This document shows positions 41,980 to 51,655 of a stretch of DNA of 64,000 bases, piece by piece. The DNA comes from Acidovorax defluvii (lineage in GTDB: Bacteria; Pseudomonadota; Gammaproteobacteria; Burkholderiales; Burkholderiaceae_C). The translations under genes were made by a program, and so were the position numbers. The DNA is taken from assembly GCA_003268905.1 (NCBI GenBank), contig QLTU01000021.1, positions 1-64,000 of the forward strand. The letters are read 5' to 3'. Position 1 is the stretch's first letter; each line of letters opens with the position of its first letter. The notes beneath the pieces were generated by a model. It did no database searches. It was not told where the DNA came from and saw only the letters and a program-made list of their open reading frames with translations.

Positions 41980-44586
41980 TTAAAAGTCGCTGCCAAAAGC
42001 CAAGTCCACCTTGATGGGCAGGCGCAGCACTTCCACCTTGGTGATGGCATCACGCATCACCAGGTCATAGCGGCGGTGCGGGTCATGCGCACCGGCCAGC
42101 ACCGTCAAAAACACCGAACGCTTGCGCTCATCCAGCAACTGGGAGGTGCTGTCGAACGTCAGCGTCTGCTCGTCGCTGATCGGCGCGTCGCCGTCGCGCA
42201 GCGAAACCACCACCGTGCGCGCCAGCACCCGCTCGGACACCGCGTCGGTCTGAATGAACTCGAACCGCTGCGAACTGGTCACCATCTTGCCCACATTGCC
42301 CAGCACGCTGATGTTGATCGGCCGGGTCTTGGCGTGGTCGGCTTCGCTTTCGCGCACTGTAATGACAGGCACCACCACCTCTTGCGGCATGGCGCTGCCG
42401 TGCACAAAGCGTGCGCCACCGGCAAAGTGAAAGCGGCTGGCCCCCTTAGGCACCCAAAAATCCAGGCTGCCTTCAGGCGTGGTGCCCGCCGTCACCGCCG
42501 TATTGCCCGCCCAGGCCTTGGCGGTCGTGCCCAGGTTACGGCCGATCAGATAGCGCTTCTTAGCCTTCAGCGTGCCTGCGGGCTTGTCATCCAGCGTCGA
42601 TTTGTCAGCGCCATCCAGGGGCGACTCCTGGTAGATGAAACCATGGTCCGCCGTCACCAGCACGGTCGATCCGTTGAGCGAGTTGATGATGAAGCCCAGC
42701 AACTGCGACAACTCCTGCACCGTTTGCGCCGCCGCCTCAAAGGTCTTGGACTCTGACGCCTGCTTGTCGCCCGTCATGTCGATGCGGTCGTGGTAGATGT
42801 AGATGAGCTGGCGGTCACGCACCAGCTCGCGGCCTTTTTCCTTGCCCAGGGCCATCAGGTCTTCGGCCTTGATCGCCATGCCGCCGACCGACCTCAAGTG
42901 CTCATTGCGCTGCTCCAGCGTAGCCACCAGGTGGCCGTCGGCCAGCACATCGAGGTTGGCGCTTTCCTTGTATGCCAGCGTTCGGTGCGGCAGCAGTGCT
43001 GCCATGCCCAGCGCGGTGTAGCTGGGCAGCACACCCAGCATGGCATCTAGCGACGCCTTGAAGCGGTTTTTGCCATTGGTGAACTGCACCAGTTCCTGCG
43101 CCACTTCGTAGCGCAAAGCGTCAGAAATCACCACAAACACCCGCTTGGCGCCGCCGCTGTACAGCGGCTGCACCTCGCGCTCATAAAACGCCTGCTGCGG
43201 CGTCACATCCGGGATGGCCCAGCGTTGCAGCAAGCCTTGGTCGCCTTCCACCACCTTGGCCCAGGCGGCGCCCAGCTGCGGCACAAACCATCCTGAATAG
43301 ACATTCTCGATAGACGTGCGCAGCTCATGCAGCACCGCCCAGCCTGAAGGCTCCACGGCATCCGCTGCCGTGTGAAAGTGGCGGTACAGCTGGTCAAAGC
43401 GGTACAGGTACTCGCGGTACTGGCCAAAAGCCGTGGCCGCATCGGCGAAGCTGAAGCCCGCCGCATGGCTGGCCTTGAGGCTGAAAAAGTCTGCCGCTGC
43501 CGTGAGCGCGTCGTAGCAAGCCGCCAGCGCACGGGTGCGCTCGCTGGCACTGGCCAGCAAAGGATTGGCCCAATGCCCATCACGCCGCCGTGCAATCAAC
43601 CCATGCACCACGTCCATGTTGGCACCTGCCCCCGCCACGATGCGTTGCTTGAGGTCCTGCACGACCCGCAGCTCTACCTCCTCGAAAGCCATGCATTCGG
43701 CCAGTTGCTCTGCCGTGTAGCTGGCCAGTAATTGCGCCAAGTTCAGTTCCTGCGCCACGGCACGGGCCAGCACGTTGTAGCTGCTGAAAAACGCCAGGTC
43801 TGAGCGCCACCGCGCCGCAAACACCGAGGCATTGGCTGCCAGCGCACGGTCGGGCAACACAAAGTGCGCCAACTGGCGCGGTGGTGCGCCATCTAGGCTC
43901 CGGCACAGGTCGGTCACCAACACACGCACCAGCAGGTCGCGCAGGCTGGGTTCTGCGTCGGCATAGCCCAGTTGCGAGCGCACCAGTGCCCAGAACGCAG
44001 GCGCCAAATCGTTGGTCGCAATGTCTTGCCAGGCCTTGGGCTGCGCCGCCAGGTCAGCCTCGCCATCCACCACCATCGAGGCAAACAAGCGCTGCAGCAT
44101 GGCAAACAGCTCGGGCTGGTCAGCGCGCGTCAGCACAGCCAACATCTTGCGATCCAGGTCTGGTGCACCGTCGCCGGGCAGCACCAAGCGCTTGAGGCGT
44201 TCCACCCGATCCTTGGCGCGCAGAAATTTGGTCCGCTCCTTCAGATGGTGGCGCAGCGCCTGCGTGGTCAGGCCCAAGTCTTCCAGCAGGATAGACGTGG
44301 TATCAGCCCGAAACGACTTGCTGCGCAGGCGCACGTCCAGCAGCCAGTCTTGCGCGGGCTCGGGCTCGGGCTGGGTGCTGTAGATCAGCCAGCGCTGGCC
44401 CGGTGCACGTTCGATATCAATTTTCACGCGCAGTGAGGGTGTGTCATCGAGCCGGATCAATTGCACGTCATCGAGTTGCAGACCGTCCACGATCGAGGCG
44501 AACTCCGCCTCCACGTCGTGCCAGAACACCACCGGGCGTGTGCTGAACAGGCTGTTTAAACTTTCAATCAGGCGTTGCTGGCTCAT
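41980..44586 (-). CDS. pglZ: PglZ, alkaline-phosphatase-like BREX protein
   Basis: An 868-residue BREX-1 protein. The phosphatase-superfamily core has VVISDALRYEVAQEL (near residue 487) and VTADHGFIYQ (near residue 647), which carry the metal ligands. A long helical N-terminal region and a C-terminal beta-rich PglZ domain complete it. PglZ is essential for BREX methylation and defence. It is separated from pglX here by three inserted genes. A 159-base gap upstream may hold its own promoter. Confidence 0.93.
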   Translation of the reverse strand: MSQQRLIESLNSLFSTRPVVFWHDVEAEFASIVDGLQLDDVQLIRLDDTPSLRVKIDIERAPGQRWLIYSTQPEPEPAQDWLLDVRLRSKSFRADTTSILLEDLGLTTQALRHHLKERTKFLRAKDRVERLKRLVLPGDGAPDLDRKMLAVLTRADQPELFAMLQRLFASMVVDGEADLAAQPKAWQDIATNDLAPAFWALVRSQLGYADAEPSLRDLLVRVLVTDLCRSLDGAPPRQLAHFVLPDRALAANASVFAARWRSDLAFFSSYNVLARAVAQELNLAQLLASYTAEQLAECMAFEEVELRVVQDLKQRIVAGAGANMDVVHGLIARRRDGHWANPLLASASERTRALAACYDALTAAADFFSLKASHAAGFSFADAATAFGQYREYLYRFDQLYRHFHTAADAVEPSGWAVLHELRTSIENVYSGWFVPQLGAAWAKVVEGDQGLLQRWAIPDVTPQQAFYEREVQPLYSGGAKRVFVVISDALRYEVAQELVQFTNGKNRFKASLDAMLGVLPSYTALGMAALLPHRTLAYKESANLDVLADGHLVATLEQRNEHLRSVGGMAIKAEDLMALGKEKGRELVRDRQLIYIYHDRIDMTGDKQASESKTFEAAAQTVQELSQLLGFIINSLNGSTVLVTADHGFIYQESPLDGADKSTLDDKPAGTLKAKKRYLIGRNLGTTAKAWAGNTAVTAGTTPEGSLDFWVPKGASRFHFAGGARFVHGSAMPQEVVVPVITVRESEADHAKTRPINISVLGNVGKMVTSSQRFEFIQTDAVSERVLARTVVVSLRDGDAPISDEQTLTFDSTSQLLDERKRSVFLTVLAGAHDPHRRYDLVMRDAITKVEVLRLPIKVDLAFGSDF

Positions 44587-44745
44587 AAATTCCCGTTGTC
44601 TGGTTCCCGGATGCTGAGCAATCTGGACCCACTTATTTAGTATGGCAGTCGCGCTCGGGGGCTTTGGCTAGCACTCGCGCTCTTCGAGAGGGGCTGCTGC
44701 GGCGGGTATCAACCGGGGCAATAGTGCAGCAGCCCGTTGCACAAA

Positions 44746-45642
44746 TCAGCCGTCAATGATCCCGCGCCCCTCGCGCCGCCTGAGTGCTGCTGACACTTGC
44801 GGAAAGCTCTTTACGGGCACTTTATGGCCACAAGCCCGGCCTTCAGGCGTAATGCCCAGACAGATGTACTCGTAGCTGTCCAGCAAACGCCCCCCAGCAG
44901 AGGGCTTGGGCATGAGTTTCATGGGCAGAAGGTGGACAGGGCAAACCATTTCTTGGTCTTCGTCGCCAAGGCCCGCGCGCAGTCGGCCATGCGCCTTGTT
45001 CAGCACATCCGGGCGAGTCCAGATCTCCTCGCGCTGCTTGCGAGATCCATCCAAGTCGGCATCGGGTCGGCGCAACACAGATGTGCGCTCAGCTTCAGGG
45101 TCGAGCTTCAGCGTTGGGCATGGAAGCGGGTTGGGCGAAGTGCATTGCCAATAAAAGGTCTGCCGATCCGTCTTGGTATTGAAGCCACCTAGTTGGATAC
45201 GCATGGCGCCTCCACACTCAGGGCATACCTTTGTTGAAAGGATGCCAATTGAAGCCGCTGCCTCGTCGCCTGTCACTGCCGCTGCAATGACATCGCCCTG
45301 CGCCTCTCGCAGCTCCTGGGCAGAACGCGCCGCTTTGGCTTCATCCAGTTCGCGCCGCAAACGGTCACGCTCAGCCTCAATCTCACGCAAGCGATCGAGA
45401 TCGTTCTCCGTGAGGCGCCCATCACGTCGTCTCTTTTCAGCCAACTCTTGCTCTTCATCGGCAAGATCCTTCGCTACGTTGAAATGGCGTTCGGCAACCC
45501 CGCGCACCAGTTGCGTGGCAGCCTTACCAAATGACGAGTTATCAATCTCCTCCAGCACGGCCTTCACGGTCTCCCTGACCACGACCACGGCGCCTTTTAA
45601 AAAGGCCTTTGCACCTGCAAAAAGCGAATCAAGCCAAGCCAT
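44746..45642 (-). CDS. Coiled-coil zinc-ribbon protein inserted in the BREX locus
   Basis: A 298-residue protein that I do not recognise. It starts with an amphipathic helical region (MAWLDSLFAGAKAFLKGAVV). A strong coiled coil follows at residues ~60-120 (RLREIEAERDRLRRELDEAK). Two zinc-binding parts come next: CPECGGAMRI with a later CTSPNPLPC, and CPVHLLP with CLG and CGHK. The amphipathic start could touch the membrane. No enzyme motif is visible. It is the last of the three genes between pglX and pglZ. Confidence 0.6.
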   Translation of the reverse strand: MAWLDSLFAGAKAFLKGAVVVVRETVKAVLEEIDNSSFGKAATQLVRGVAERHFNVAKDLADEEQELAEKRRRDGRLTENDLDRLREIEAERDRLRRELDEAKAARSAQELREAQGDVIAAAVTGDEAAASIGILSTKVCPECGGAMRIQLGGFNTKTDRQTFYWQCTSPNPLPCPTLKLDPEAERTSVLRRPDADLDGSRKQREEIWTRPDVLNKAHGRLRAGLGDEDQEMVCPVHLLPMKLMPKPSAGGRLLDSYEYICLGITPEGRACGHKVPVKSFPQVSAALRRREGRGIIDG

Positions 45643-45819
45643 TCAAAGCCCCTTTAAATGATGGACGCAAGGTAAATTGAGCTACTGCAGGTCTTCAGAG
45701 CAGTGCTGCCGAAGGGTGAAAAGAAACGACGTTGCCGCTTTAATTTGGGCAACCTCATGCTCACCCCACGAATTGGTCAACAGCCAGTTAACCAATTGGA
45801 ATAGCAGCAACTTGACAGA

Positions 45820-46491
45820 TCAATTTGCGGGAAACACTCTCATCAGCCAAGTCTTCAACGCTTGCAGCTGCGGCGCCGCGTTATCCAGCAGGTCGAGCTT
45901 GGCGGCTTGCCACAGCCCATGGTCAGGTTCGGACTGCCATGCCAGCCATGTGGCCACTTCGGCCTTTGAACGCCGCAACGGTTTGAACTTGGGGCCGCCC
46001 GGAATTTGATCAATCGAACTCTTGGCGTGCTGCATCAACGCTGCTTCACCAGGATGAAGGTTCAACTGAATCCAGTCTTCCAGCATGCCATCGTCGGCGT
46101 TGTTGGGCATCAACCAAGCGCCAAGGTCGTTTAGTCCATCGCTGTGGCCAAAAAGAAAACCCCCAGCTCCAGAGCCAGCCCGCAGGTGATAACCCGCAAG
46201 AGTGAGGCGCTGAGTCAATTGGTCCCGCGTGCGTGCAAAGCCTCCGCCGTTAGCGTGTTGGTCTGCATCAACAGCGATAGCCAGCCGCTCAATCTGGCCA
46301 TCCGCCAATTGGGGCAAATACGTTTTTTCCAGAACATCAAACGCGGCTTGCTTCGTGTCCTTTGCGTGCCCGGCGTCGCGTGGCGTGCGAACTGCAATCG
46401 GTTGGACAGACACTCCCCAAAGTTTGCACAGATCTTCAAAAAAACCACGATCGGACTCGCCCTCAACCAAAAGAACATTTTTGGCGCTCAT
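45820..46491 (-). CDS. TOPRIM-fold protein (DUF3226/DUF4435-like), partner of the AAA ATPase
   Basis: A 223-residue protein with the TOPRIM pattern: VEGESDRGFF with E10, and VDAD (74-77) as the D-x-D motif. GPKFKPLRRSKAEVATWLAW is typical of the DUF3226-like group. TOPRIM domains cleave DNA or RNA in OLD-type nucleases and in the AriB effector of PARIS. The start overlaps the AAA gene by four bases (ATGA), so the two are coupled. Probably the nuclease effector of a two-gene module embedded in BREX. Confidence 0.75.
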   Translation of the reverse strand: MSAKNVLLVEGESDRGFFEDLCKLWGVSVQPIAVRTPRDAGHAKDTKQAAFDVLEKTYLPQLADGQIERLAIAVDADQHANGGGFARTRDQLTQRLTLAGYHLRAGSGAGGFLFGHSDGLNDLGAWLMPNNADDGMLEDWIQLNLHPGEAALMQHAKSSIDQIPGGPKFKPLRRSKAEVATWLAWQSEPDHGLWQAAKLDLLDNAAPQLQALKTWLMRVFPAN

Positions 46492-47639
46492 CGCACTTCC
46501 ACATCCTGCTGAGTAATGTTCTGCAATGCAGCCTCATCAAACACCGTGGCAATCACCCGGCCTTGATCACTGGTGCGCACGCTGCGGCCCAAACGGAACA
46601 GCACACCATCGGTCTCTGTGCGCGCAACGGCCACTTTGGTGAAGCTCTCAATGCAATCCCAACTGTGCGTGGTGGCGAAGATTTGAATGTTGTGCCGCTC
46701 TGCCACTTCAAACAACAGACCCCACACCTTCTCTTGCACCGAGTAGTGCAAACCGTTTTCAAACTCGTCGATCAGCAAGAAACCACCCTTGGCAGCGAAG
46801 AGCTTCAATGCCAGTTGCAGCACACGCAGCATGCCGTCCCCCATGCTGTTGAGCGGAACAGGTCGATCAACCCCTTTCAGCTTCACCATGGCAGTACGAG
46901 AAGGCCTTGTCCTCACGCCGGATGGCGAGTAGCCATCAGCACGCACAAAAGTGAGGTTGTCAAAGTCGGGCTCGATGACTAGAAGCGCCTTTTTGACAAC
47001 TGCTTCCTGCTCGGTGAAAACGATCCGGTCCCACTCGTCCGCCAATTCATCCATTGAAATGAATTGGGTGGGGATAAAACTACAAGGCACTGAAGTCGCG
47101 TCGTACGCAGATGATCGACGTGCACCGTTCAGCAACTTGACGGGAGGAAATAACCGCTCCCCCTTGCGCACCAGGATGACCTGCTGCAATTCACCAGGAA
47201 ACAAATCTGCTTCAAACTTTTGGATGTATCGACGGCGAATCCTGTTGATCATTTCCCCTTCAAGCAACTCGGGCTCGCCGATGCTCTCTTCCATCATGGC
47301 ATGAGAGATTTGCAAGCGATCATCCTCTGACGTGCCACTGCCAATTTCGATGGCCGTGTCGTCCATAGGAAAGGACCGCCCCGGGAAGAAGTCCTGAAAA
47401 GGCAGCAATGATTCAGCATCCAAGGCCTCCGACTCTCGCACTCGATAGCGTTCGTCGTGCTCTTGCGCAATGGCTTCAAGCAATGGCCGCTGTGCGTTGC
47501 CCGCATACAGGCGCAGCGCCTCCAGCACCGTGCTCTTGCCCGAGTTGTTCTTGCCTACCATCAAGTTGACGCGCCCCAGCTTGGGCACCTCCAGGTTCTC
47601 CAGCGAGCGAAAGTTTTTAATCAATAAAGAGTCAAGCAT
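46488..47639 (-). CDS. AAA_15/OLD-like ABC-type ATPase
   Basis: A 383-residue ATPase. Walker A is GKNNSGKST (29-37), the ABC-type signature is LNSMGDGMLR, Walker B is FLLIDEFENGLH, and the H-loop is ATTHSWD. This is the OLD/AAA_15 architecture without the TOPRIM domain. The TOPRIM part is encoded by the overlapping next gene. PARIS (AriA/AriB), AbiL and split OLD systems share this layout; the PARIS ATPase sequesters its effector until a phage trigger appears. It starts 26 bases downstream of the pglX stop. Intact. Confidence 0.85.
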   Translation of the reverse strand: MLDSLLIKNFRSLENLEVPKLGRVNLMVGKNNSGKSTVLEALRLYAGNAQRPLLEAIAQEHDERYRVRESEALDAESLLPFQDFFPGRSFPMDDTAIEIGSGTSEDDRLQISHAMMEESIGEPELLEGEMINRIRRRYIQKFEADLFPGELQQVILVRKGERLFPPVKLLNGARRSSAYDATSVPCSFIPTQFISMDELADEWDRIVFTEQEAVVKKALLVIEPDFDNLTFVRADGYSPSGVRTRPSRTAMVKLKGVDRPVPLNSMGDGMLRVLQLALKLFAAKGGFLLIDEFENGLHYSVQEKVWGLLFEVAERHNIQIFATTHSWDCIESFTKVAVARTETDGVLFRLGRSVRTSDQGRVIATVFDEAALQNITQQDVEVR

Positions 47640-47665
47640 GTGGTGTGCTCCTGTAACTGTCGATC

Positions 47666-50600
47666 TTAGTCATCCCCCGCCCCACCCGTGACCAGCTTCA
47701 CGCCCTCCAGCAAATCCCCAAACTTGCCATAGTTCACCTTCACCCCATCATCCAGATCCAGGGTGATGCGCATGTCGGCGTAGTGGCGCAGTTGTTCGTC
47801 GTAGGCCAGTAGCTCTACGTGCTTCTTCTTGAGCTTTTCCACTTCCTTGTTCAGCTTGTTGCGGGCGGCGGTGCTGCTGGCGGCTGCGGCGTCTTTTTGC
47901 AGCATCTCGATGCGGCTTTGGATTTTGCCGGTGAGGGGCACGACGTATTCGGCGCGCAGGCGGGCGAGTGTGCCCTCGTGGTAACGGTGCAGATAGACCA
48001 GGGCCTGGAAGGCGCCTTGTTTGCCGCTGCTGAAGAGCCAGTAGATGGGGCGCTTTTTGTAGGTTTGCAGGTGGTCTTTAAAGAACTTGTCGGCGATATA
48101 GCGGCGGATGGTCTCGTCTGGGGTCTCCGTCGCTTTGGTGCCCAGGCTCTCGGCCAGCCAGGCCATGTTTTCTTCCAGCGTGTCTGGCCCCCAGACGGCG
48201 CGCAGGAATTCGCGGATGCGACTGGGAGCGTCGTCGGCAAACCAGAGTTCGTCGGTGATGGGCACGATGCCGTCGGCATCTGCGGGGAAGGTGGCGTAGC
48301 GGCCAGGCTCGAAGCCGACGTTACCCGCGTGGGCATAAATCAGGCCGGGCTCGTCGAGGCTGTAGCGGCCCATCATGCAGCCGATGGCGTAGGAGATTAG
48401 GCGTTGGCTGTCTTTTTCGCGGTCGGCGCGGGCAAGGGTGATTTGATCGTCTGGCACCTCTGGAGTCAGTTCCTGCTGTACTCCATAGGCCTCGATAAAA
48501 ATCTTATTGTTTCTTTGCTCTATCTCCCTCAGTCGAAGAAATGCAGCTTCTTTGTGATCGCTCCAATTCGACCAAGACTTCGATAAGGAACTGACACTGG
48601 ATTGTTTGACTATCCACGACATGCCAGTAAAACCGTAGGCAGACTCAAAGTCATCCCAATCTGATTTGGCAATTTCATACGCTTCGGCATAGATTTCCTT
48701 TACGAGAGGAATGCTCCTTTGAAGTTCTTCCTTAAGCAACGGAAGTGCGGCAATATTTCCAGCTTGAAATGCGACCGTGGGATTTATTGCTCGAAGAAAC
48801 TCGAATGCCACCTTTGAACACAAAAAACAACCAATGACTTCTAGCCACTCGTCTTCAGGAAAAATTGATGATCCGAGTACATCAAACATTGACCCCGGCT
48901 CAAGCCTTCGAATTCCGAAGTAGGCGCTTAAAAATGACCATGTAAGTCCACCTCGGAACATATAGTCTAGGTTTTGGATGTATCGCGACCAGTGTTTCCC
49001 TTTGTTCCGCACCACGGCATAGTCTTTGATGACTTTGCCATCGTTTGTCCAATTGACCACAAGATCGGTATTCCCGTACCACTTTCTTGTTGCGCCACCT
49101 TTGGCGTATGGAAACCAAGTCTTTCCAGAATCCGCTGCATCAGCGAAAGATTTCGCCGAGAAATTGATTCTTGAAATACTCACCTCATTCCAACTTCTCA
49201 AAAATCTGGCGTTGTCCCCCGTGTTCAATCCCACGGCAGTTTTAGATCGAAGACCCAGCAGTTCCCCTTTTACAAATGCATCTCGGTAAATCTCAGAGAG
49301 CCAATACGCAAATGGAATACCAGGGACCTTTGACAGTGATCCGATTGATACGATGTATCTAAATGAATCAAAGAATCGATCTCGTAAATCGTCGCCTGTT
49401 GTCACACTTCCATGTTTGCTAAACAAGCGCTTATACGTACCTACGTGTTGCGCGCCAAATGTATTGCCAGTCATGACGAACATGCAACTTCCGAAATCTG
49501 ACCCCCACACACCGCGCCCGTTATGAATGAGGCTATCGACACTGCTACTGTTCAGCAATTCAGCTCGTAGTTTTTCAAATGAAGAAATAAACATCCAGTT
49601 TTGGATGGTGATCATTCCAAATGATCCAGTGCTTTTTGCCAAGTTCTGGCATCGGAGCATGAAGGCTCCTATGAGATCGCTCTTACCTGCCGCATACTGG
49701 GCATTTACAAATTTCTTCAAATCAACGTCGAAATACGCAGCGCCCATGTAAGGGGGATTCGCCACCACTGCATCAAACTGCATCGCCAACACCTGCGCCT
49801 GCTGCACCAGCGGCAGCAAATCATCTGCAGCCGCGATCGCATACATATCACCACTCTGCTTGACCAAGGCCAGCACTTCTGGCAACACCGCCAAGTGCGT
49901 CTTGAGCGCATAGGGAATCTGGATCAGCGAGCCAAAGGTTTTGGCGTGCTCAAAGGTTTCCACCAGAGCGGTGATGGTGGCGCGCTGAACTTTGAACGGG
50001 GCCAGGTGGGTGGCGAGCTCGTCCAGGCTCAGGCCCTTGCTCTCTTGCAGACTCAGCACATTGAGCTTGGGCGGTTGCAAGTTGCCAGAATCATCCGTGG
50101 CGGTGAACAGGCGGCGGTCGTCAGCGCGGGCTTTCATCAACAGGGCAAAGCCTGCCATTTGGGCGGCGCGGTCGTCAATGTCCAGGCCGTAGAGGTTCTT
50201 TTCCAGAATCAGGCGCGGGATGGCCCTGGGCTGGTAGCCGCGCTCCAGGTAGATGGCCTTGAGCACGTCATAGGCCACTACCAGAATGTGGCCGCTGCCA
50301 CAGGCCGGGTCCAGCACGGTGATGGATTCGGGGTTGAGCGTGTCGCCGTCTTCACGCACGCGGGTCTGGATGAGGGCATCGAGCTGGGCTTGCACCTCGG
50401 GCGTTTGCTCGGCGGGGGTGATGTAGTACGGCCACTGTTGGGCCAAGGTGCTTTGCGGGTTGGCCATGAGCCACAGGCGGCCCACGCTGTTTTGCACCAG
50501 GTATTGCACGATCCAGTTGGGCGTGAAGAGTTGGGTAGCGGCTGGGATGTCTTCGCTTTTGACGACCTTGCCTATGACCTGGTCCTTCTTCTCGCTGATA

Positions 50601-51256
50601 TAGAACTGGTACAGCCAGCCGATGATTTCGACCTCGGCCCAGTCGTCTTCGGGGATCTCTTCCACCAGTTTGGCTATGACGGAGTCGCTGCGCAGCAGGT
50701 TGTCGGGCAGCAGCAGTTCGGTATCGTCGTCAATGCGCTCAAACAGGAAGGGCATGGCGCGGGACAAGGCGTTGCACTGGGCCACCAACAGCATGCGGTA
50801 CAGCTCGCCGTCGCGGTTGCCAGCGAGTTTGAGTTCGGTGACTTTGGCAGCGTTCAGGCCGGGGAGTTCGTTGGTCAAATCCGTGGCGTGGGTAAGGATG
50901 TCTGGCAGCCCACCCGAGGTGCTGGACAGCGCCCGGTGGCCGTGGCCCAGGTAGTCGTGCAGCTCCATGTAGCGCAACGCGGCAAAGCGGTTGAACCAGG
51001 TGTAGGCCACAGCTTCCATGGTGTGAGCAAAGCCGTCTTTGCGGATGCGCTCGATCAGTTTGTCGCGCTGGCCGCTGACCTTTGCGGGCCAGGCTTGGCC
51101 AGCGATGACGGTGACGTCGCCCTGGGTTTGGGCGGGGGCTACTTCCAGCGTGCCAGCCGTCTCGGACAAGCCCAGCAGGTTGGCGCGGGCGGTGACGGCG
51201 GCGATGAAGTCTTTGCGGGCCTGGGGGGCGTAGGACTTGAGGTTGGACTTGTTCAT
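47666..51256 (-). CDS. pglX: PglX, BREX type 1 adenine-specific DNA methyltransferase
   Basis: A 1196-residue methyltransferase. The SAM-binding motif is DPACGSGH (316-323) and the catalytic motif is NPPY (500-503), as in N6-adenine methylases. Long target-recognition and helical regions follow. PglX recognises a non-palindromic site and marks host DNA, and is also required for phage restriction. Full length without frameshift. The central recognition region (48.6-49.7 kb) is visibly less GC-rich than the flanks, consistent with exchange of the specificity domain by recombination. Confidence 0.95.
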   Translation of the reverse strand: MNKSNLKSYAPQARKDFIAAVTARANLLGLSETAGTLEVAPAQTQGDVTVIAGQAWPAKVSGQRDKLIERIRKDGFAHTMEAVAYTWFNRFAALRYMELHDYLGHGHRALSSTSGGLPDILTHATDLTNELPGLNAAKVTELKLAGNRDGELYRMLLVAQCNALSRAMPFLFERIDDDTELLLPDNLLRSDSVIAKLVEEIPEDDWAEVEIIGWLYQFYISEKKDQVIGKVVKSEDIPAATQLFTPNWIVQYLVQNSVGRLWLMANPQSTLAQQWPYYITPAEQTPEVQAQLDALIQTRVREDGDTLNPESITVLDPACGSGHILVVAYDVLKAIYLERGYQPRAIPRLILEKNLYGLDIDDRAAQMAGFALLMKARADDRRLFTATDDSGNLQPPKLNVLSLQESKGLSLDELATHLAPFKVQRATITALVETFEHAKTFGSLIQIPYALKTHLAVLPEVLALVKQSGDMYAIAAADDLLPLVQQAQVLAMQFDAVVANPPYMGAAYFDVDLKKFVNAQYAAGKSDLIGAFMLRCQNLAKSTGSFGMITIQNWMFISSFEKLRAELLNSSSVDSLIHNGRGVWGSDFGSCMFVMTGNTFGAQHVGTYKRLFSKHGSVTTGDDLRDRFFDSFRYIVSIGSLSKVPGIPFAYWLSEIYRDAFVKGELLGLRSKTAVGLNTGDNARFLRSWNEVSISRINFSAKSFADAADSGKTWFPYAKGGATRKWYGNTDLVVNWTNDGKVIKDYAVVRNKGKHWSRYIQNLDYMFRGGLTWSFLSAYFGIRRLEPGSMFDVLGSSIFPEDEWLEVIGCFLCSKVAFEFLRAINPTVAFQAGNIAALPLLKEELQRSIPLVKEIYAEAYEIAKSDWDDFESAYGFTGMSWIVKQSSVSSLSKSWSNWSDHKEAAFLRLREIEQRNNKIFIEAYGVQQELTPEVPDDQITLARADREKDSQRLISYAIGCMMGRYSLDEPGLIYAHAGNVGFEPGRYATFPADADGIVPITDELWFADDAPSRIREFLRAVWGPDTLEENMAWLAESLGTKATETPDETIRRYIADKFFKDHLQTYKKRPIYWLFSSGKQGAFQALVYLHRYHEGTLARLRAEYVVPLTGKIQSRIEMLQKDAAAASSTAARNKLNKEVEKLKKKHVELLAYDEQLRHYADMRITLDLDDGVKVNYGKFGDLLEGVKLVTGGAGDD

Positions 51257-51262
51257 GTTTTT

Positions 51263-51310
51263 ATGGTCAAAAGTGGCTCTAGCGCTTATCTAGCAAGCGC
51301 TGGCAGCTAT
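51263..51310. repeat. 48-base dispersed repeat, copy 1
   Basis: Starts ATGGTCAAAAGTGGCTCTAG and contains the partly palindromic core AGCGCTT...AGCAAGCGC and ends in GCAGCTAT. It recurs at 52231-52278 with few changes. Similar sequences are common between genes in Comamonadaceae. This copy supplies the last codons and stop of the ParE-type toxin. Confidence 0.8.
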
Positions 51311-51655
51311 TATTTTTGAATATTTTCGAGATGGGGGTGTGCATCGCCGATGGAATGGGGGTGGGGTGATGCGGGCCACATGCACCACGGCATGCACTGT
51401 GACGACGCACTGGTCTTCGTTCTGGTCGAAATAGACGATGTAGTTTTCGTGCGCGACGAGCTCATGCGCCCCGTTGACACGCGTGCTGGTGCGGCGGGGA
51501 AAATTGGGGTCGGCCAAGTGGTCCACTTGCCCGTCGATCAAAAGCCACATGTCGATGGCCGCGCTGGCGTTGTCCTGTGCAATCCAGGCTTCAATGGCGT
51601 CGAGGTCTTGCCGGTATTCAGGGCGACGTTCCACGCGGTAGGCGGCGCACGTCAT
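51290..51655 (-). CDS. ParE/RelE-type toxin between brxC and pglX
   Basis: A 121-residue RelE/ParE-superfamily protein: YRQDLDAIEAWIAQDNASAA, then HELVAHENYIVYFDQNEDQ. This gives the expected helix pair and beta sheet. The C-terminal 20 residues are encoded by the 48-base repeat and are probably not native. It overlaps the antitoxin gene by four bases. It may stabilise the BREX locus. Confidence 0.8.
   Translation of the reverse strand: MTCAAYRVERRPEYRQDLDAIEAWIAQDNASAAIDMWLLIDGQVDHLADPNFPRRTSTRVNGAHELVAHENYIVYFDQNEDQCVVTVHAVVHVARITPPPFHRRCTPPSRKYSKIIAASAC

Noticed and set aside
41197-42756. 519-codon plus-strand open frame opposite brxL and pglZ
   Set aside because: Antisense shadow of two well-supported genes in high-GC DNA.
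49895-51319. 474-codon plus-strand open frame opposite pglX
   Set aside because: Antisense shadow; its histidine/glutamine/valine-rich composition is typical of such frames.
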